From: Taishania pollutisoli
GTDB taxonomy: Bacteria > Bacteroidota > Bacteroidia > Flavobacteriales_D > Crocinitomicaceae
Assembly (NCBI RefSeq): GCF_014518315.1
Contig: NZ_JACVEL010000003.1
Coordinates: forward strand, 62,001-126,000
DNA length: 64,000 nt
Direction: 5' to 3'
Below are positions 62,208-64,000 of this stretch, in pieces. Each line of letters starts with the position of its first letter. The stretch's first letter is position 1. The notes below the pieces were generated by a model, which saw only the letters and a program-made list of their open reading frames with translations, did no database searches and had not been told where the DNA came from. Both the position numbers and the translations under genes were made by a program.

Positions 62208-64000
62208 ATGAATTTTTCTAAACTCATTGCGTTACTCTTGTTTTGTTTCGTCTGCTTTATCTCCAAAGGACATGAAATAGATCAGTTACTTCAAAAAATA
62301 CCGCACACATCCGTTGAAAAAGAGAAGATAGAATTGTGGGAACAAGTCATTAACCTCAGTATCTGGCAGAAATCAGAAAAAGAAACCAAAGCATACATTG
62401 ACCGGCTTGATCAATACAGCCGGGAACGAAACAATGCGTATGGCGTTGCTACTGCCGATTTATTGTATGCAAAATACTATGAACGGCAGCAAGAGATGGA
62501 TAAAGCAACGGAATATGCGGATAAGGCATACACCTATTTTCTCCGTCACAACAATCAGTTGGGAATGTGTAAGTCGTTGCGTCAAAAAGGATTCAATGCA
62601 TTTAAAGTCAGCAACATTGAACAGGCAACTGAATTTGCTTATCGCTCATTGGATCTGAGTGTTTCCATCAACAACAAGCTCCAGGAAGGCTTGTGTCTGA
62701 GTCAGGTCGGTCTGTTTGTTTTTGGTTCACAACCTGAAGAAGGTATAAAATTGCATAAACAAGGGTTTGAATTGTTAATAAAAATCGGTGCAAAAAGGGA
62801 AGCCTCTATCACAGCAATTACACTCTCCACACTTTATCTGAATAGTGGTGATGACGTCAAAAGTCAGCATTACATTGATACATTTTTTATACTTCAGCAA
62901 TCGTTCAACGACGTAGGATTACTGGCAGAAGGAAAAGCAAATGCGGCTATTCTTGCGTTAACTCTTGGAAGTCCAAATCAGGCAGAACGACTGTTGGAAG
63001 AAAGTGGTGCTTACTTTTCACAAATTGACAGTGAGGTCATCCAGGCAAAATATTTACGGATAAAAAGTGTTTTCTACCGGGAAAGTAACCGGTACCCGCA
63101 GGCAATAGAGGCAGCAAATAAAGCATTGACACTTCTTGAATCCAGGCAAGGGCTGGACAATGAAAAAGGAATGTTACACTACTCTCTTTTTGTTTGTTAC
63201 AAAGCATTAAGACAATATGAGCAGGCAATTTCAGCTTATGAGCAGGCTGTTAATCACGAGTTTGCGATGTACGATGAGCGGACGCAGCTGGGAATCGCCG
63301 ACATGAAAGAAAAGTATGAAACAGAAAAGAAAGAACTCGAAAATAAACAACTGAAAAAAGCAAATGAGGTCAGTCAACTGAAATTAAAAAACAACCAATA
63401 CCTCTTGATTGGTTTACTGTTACTTTCACTATTTATCGGGATCGTTTCGTTGCTTATTTTCCGAAACAGTAAAGTAAGGGCACGGGAAAAGAACCTCCAG
63501 TTACAACAAAAATTACTCCGCTCCCAGATGAATCCGCACTTTATGTTCAATGCCCTTTCATCCATTCAGCATTATATGTACGCCAATGACAGTGACAAAG
63601 CAGGAGATTTTCTTTCTTCTTTCGCCCGCCTGTCGAGAGGAATCCTGGACCATTCACAGGTGGAAGCAATACCGCTGGAAAAAGAGATTCAGTGGTTGAA
63701 TGACTATGTAAAACTGCAACAGCTTCGTTTTGAAAATGAAGTTGAATTTACCCTCCACATTGATGAAAACATTGATTTGTTCAGTACGTTGGTTCCTCCT
63801 ATGTTGGTACAGCCATTTGTAGAAAATGCGTTTGAACATGGATTCAGGAACCTCAACCACACCGGTGTTTTAACAATTGACTATACAAAAGAAGGCCAGC
63901 GCATTATCATCCGGATTCAGGACAATGGCCGGGGATTCTCTCAGCAACAAATAACCGAACAGGACGGTTCTCATGTTTCACAAGCCATGCGGATTACCCG
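62208..64000 (+). CDS. Second TPR sensor histidine kinase, LytS-like (3' truncated by window)
   Basis: The frame from the ATG at 62208 is open to the end of the window, about 597 codons, with a signal peptide (MNFSKLIALLLFCFVCFISK). Architecture matches the kinase at 54176: TPR-like repeats, coiled-coil (EKKELENKQLKKANEVSQLK), one membrane segment near 397-417 (YLLIGLLLLSLFIGIVSLLIF-like), NPHFMFNALSSIQ phospho-acceptor region near 441, N-box VQPFVENAFEHGF and G-box IQDNGRGFS. Missing are the last ~40 residues expected. It is probably followed by another LytTR regulator outside the window. Confidence 0.9.
   Translation, partial: MNFSKLIALLLFCFVCFISKGHEIDQLLQKIPHTSVEKEKIELWEQVINLSIWQKSEKETKAYIDRLDQYSRERNNAYGVATADLLYAKYYERQQEMDKATEYADKAYTYFLRHNNQLGMCKSLRQKGFNAFKVSNIEQATEFAYRSLDLSVSINNKLQEGLCLSQVGLFVFGSQPEEGIKLHKQGFELLIKIGAKREASITAITLSTLYLNSGDDVKSQHYIDTFFILQQSFNDVGLLAEGKANAAILALTLGSPNQAERLLEESGAYFSQIDSEVIQAKYLRIKSVFYRESNRYPQAIEAANKALTLLESRQGLDNEKGMLHYSLFVCYKALRQYEQAISAYEQAVNHEFAMYDERTQLGIADMKEKYETEKKELENKQLKKANEVSQLKLKNNQYLLIGLLLLSLFIGIVSLLIFRNSKVRAREKNLQLQQKLLRSQMNPHFMFNALSSIQHYMYANDSDKAGDFLSSFARLSRGILDHSQVEAIPLEKEIQWLNDYVKLQQLRFENEVEFTLHIDENIDLFSTLVPPMLVQPFVENAFEHGFRNLNHTGVLTIDYTKEGQRIIIRIQDNGRGFSQQQITEQDGSHVSQAMRIT

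Overview
The window reads as a chromosomal segment of a Bacteroidota bacterium, most likely Flavobacteriales and possibly close to Fluviicola/Crocinitomicaceae (lineage is inference; no rRNA is present). The reasons are: four large secreted proteins with type IX secretion (T9SS) C-terminal sorting domains; lineage-typical families (DUF4476, DUF4112, DUF4382, LETM1-like, four-helix-bundle S23 protein); a B-type succinate dehydrogenase with one long cytochrome b subunit; LytS/LytTR two-component genes with TPR sensors; and many upstream regions carrying the Bacteroidota -7 promoter element TAnnTTTG. The sequence is moderately AT-rich, and most of it is housekeeping genes in short operons on both strands.

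Layout. 1-1.6 kb: the end of an unidentified gene, a small secreted protein and a DUF4476 protein. 1.6-7.5 kb (minus): mfd and a catalase-peroxidase with a signal peptide. 7.6-8.2 kb: three tandem copies of a ~213-223 bp palindromic repeat in the largest gene-free gap. 8.4-11.3 kb: an apparent operon of a secreted protein, an ECF sigma factor and a putative membrane anti-sigma factor, then a DUF4382 lipoprotein. 11.3-16.9 kb (minus): fbp, an Omp85-like barrel, DUF4112, a secreted protein, ettA and a membrane protein. 17-21 kb (minus): two tandem T9SS-exported PA-domain paralogues. 21-25.2 kb (minus): sdhC-sdhA-(S23-like gene)-sdhB. 25.4-29 kb: an HMA-domain lipoprotein, tdk, an acidic protein and an M28 peptidase.

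29-33 kb: the SUF operon (SufA-like, sufB, sufC, sufD) behind a clear promoter overlapped by a palindrome, with a hairpin at its end. 33-38.9 kb: a cation antiporter, a LETM1-like protein, a NUDIX gene divergent from pyrE, an SRPBCC gene, a second NUDIX gene and a second DUF4476 gene. 39-49.9 kb: a HAD phosphatase, an RCC1 propeller protein, ahcY, rnhB, a membrane-anchored protein, a TonB-domain protein, a lipase and rnr. 50-54.2 kb: a monoacylglycerol-lipase-like hydrolase, a methionine aminotransferase with an omega-amidase (a methionine-salvage transamination pair) and dxr. 54.2-64 kb: a LytS-like kinase and LytTR regulator, two tandem T9SS proteins with ~49-residue Cys repeats, and a second LytS-like kinase cut by the window end.

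No CRISPR array, prophage, transposase, tRNA or rRNA was seen. The strongest accessory signals are the S23-like gene bounded by short inverted repeats inside the sdh operon, the palindromic tandem repeats at 7.6 kb, the sigma/anti-sigma operon with a DUF2723-like secreted partner, and the two paralogous T9SS pairs with signs of gene conversion and repeat-number change.
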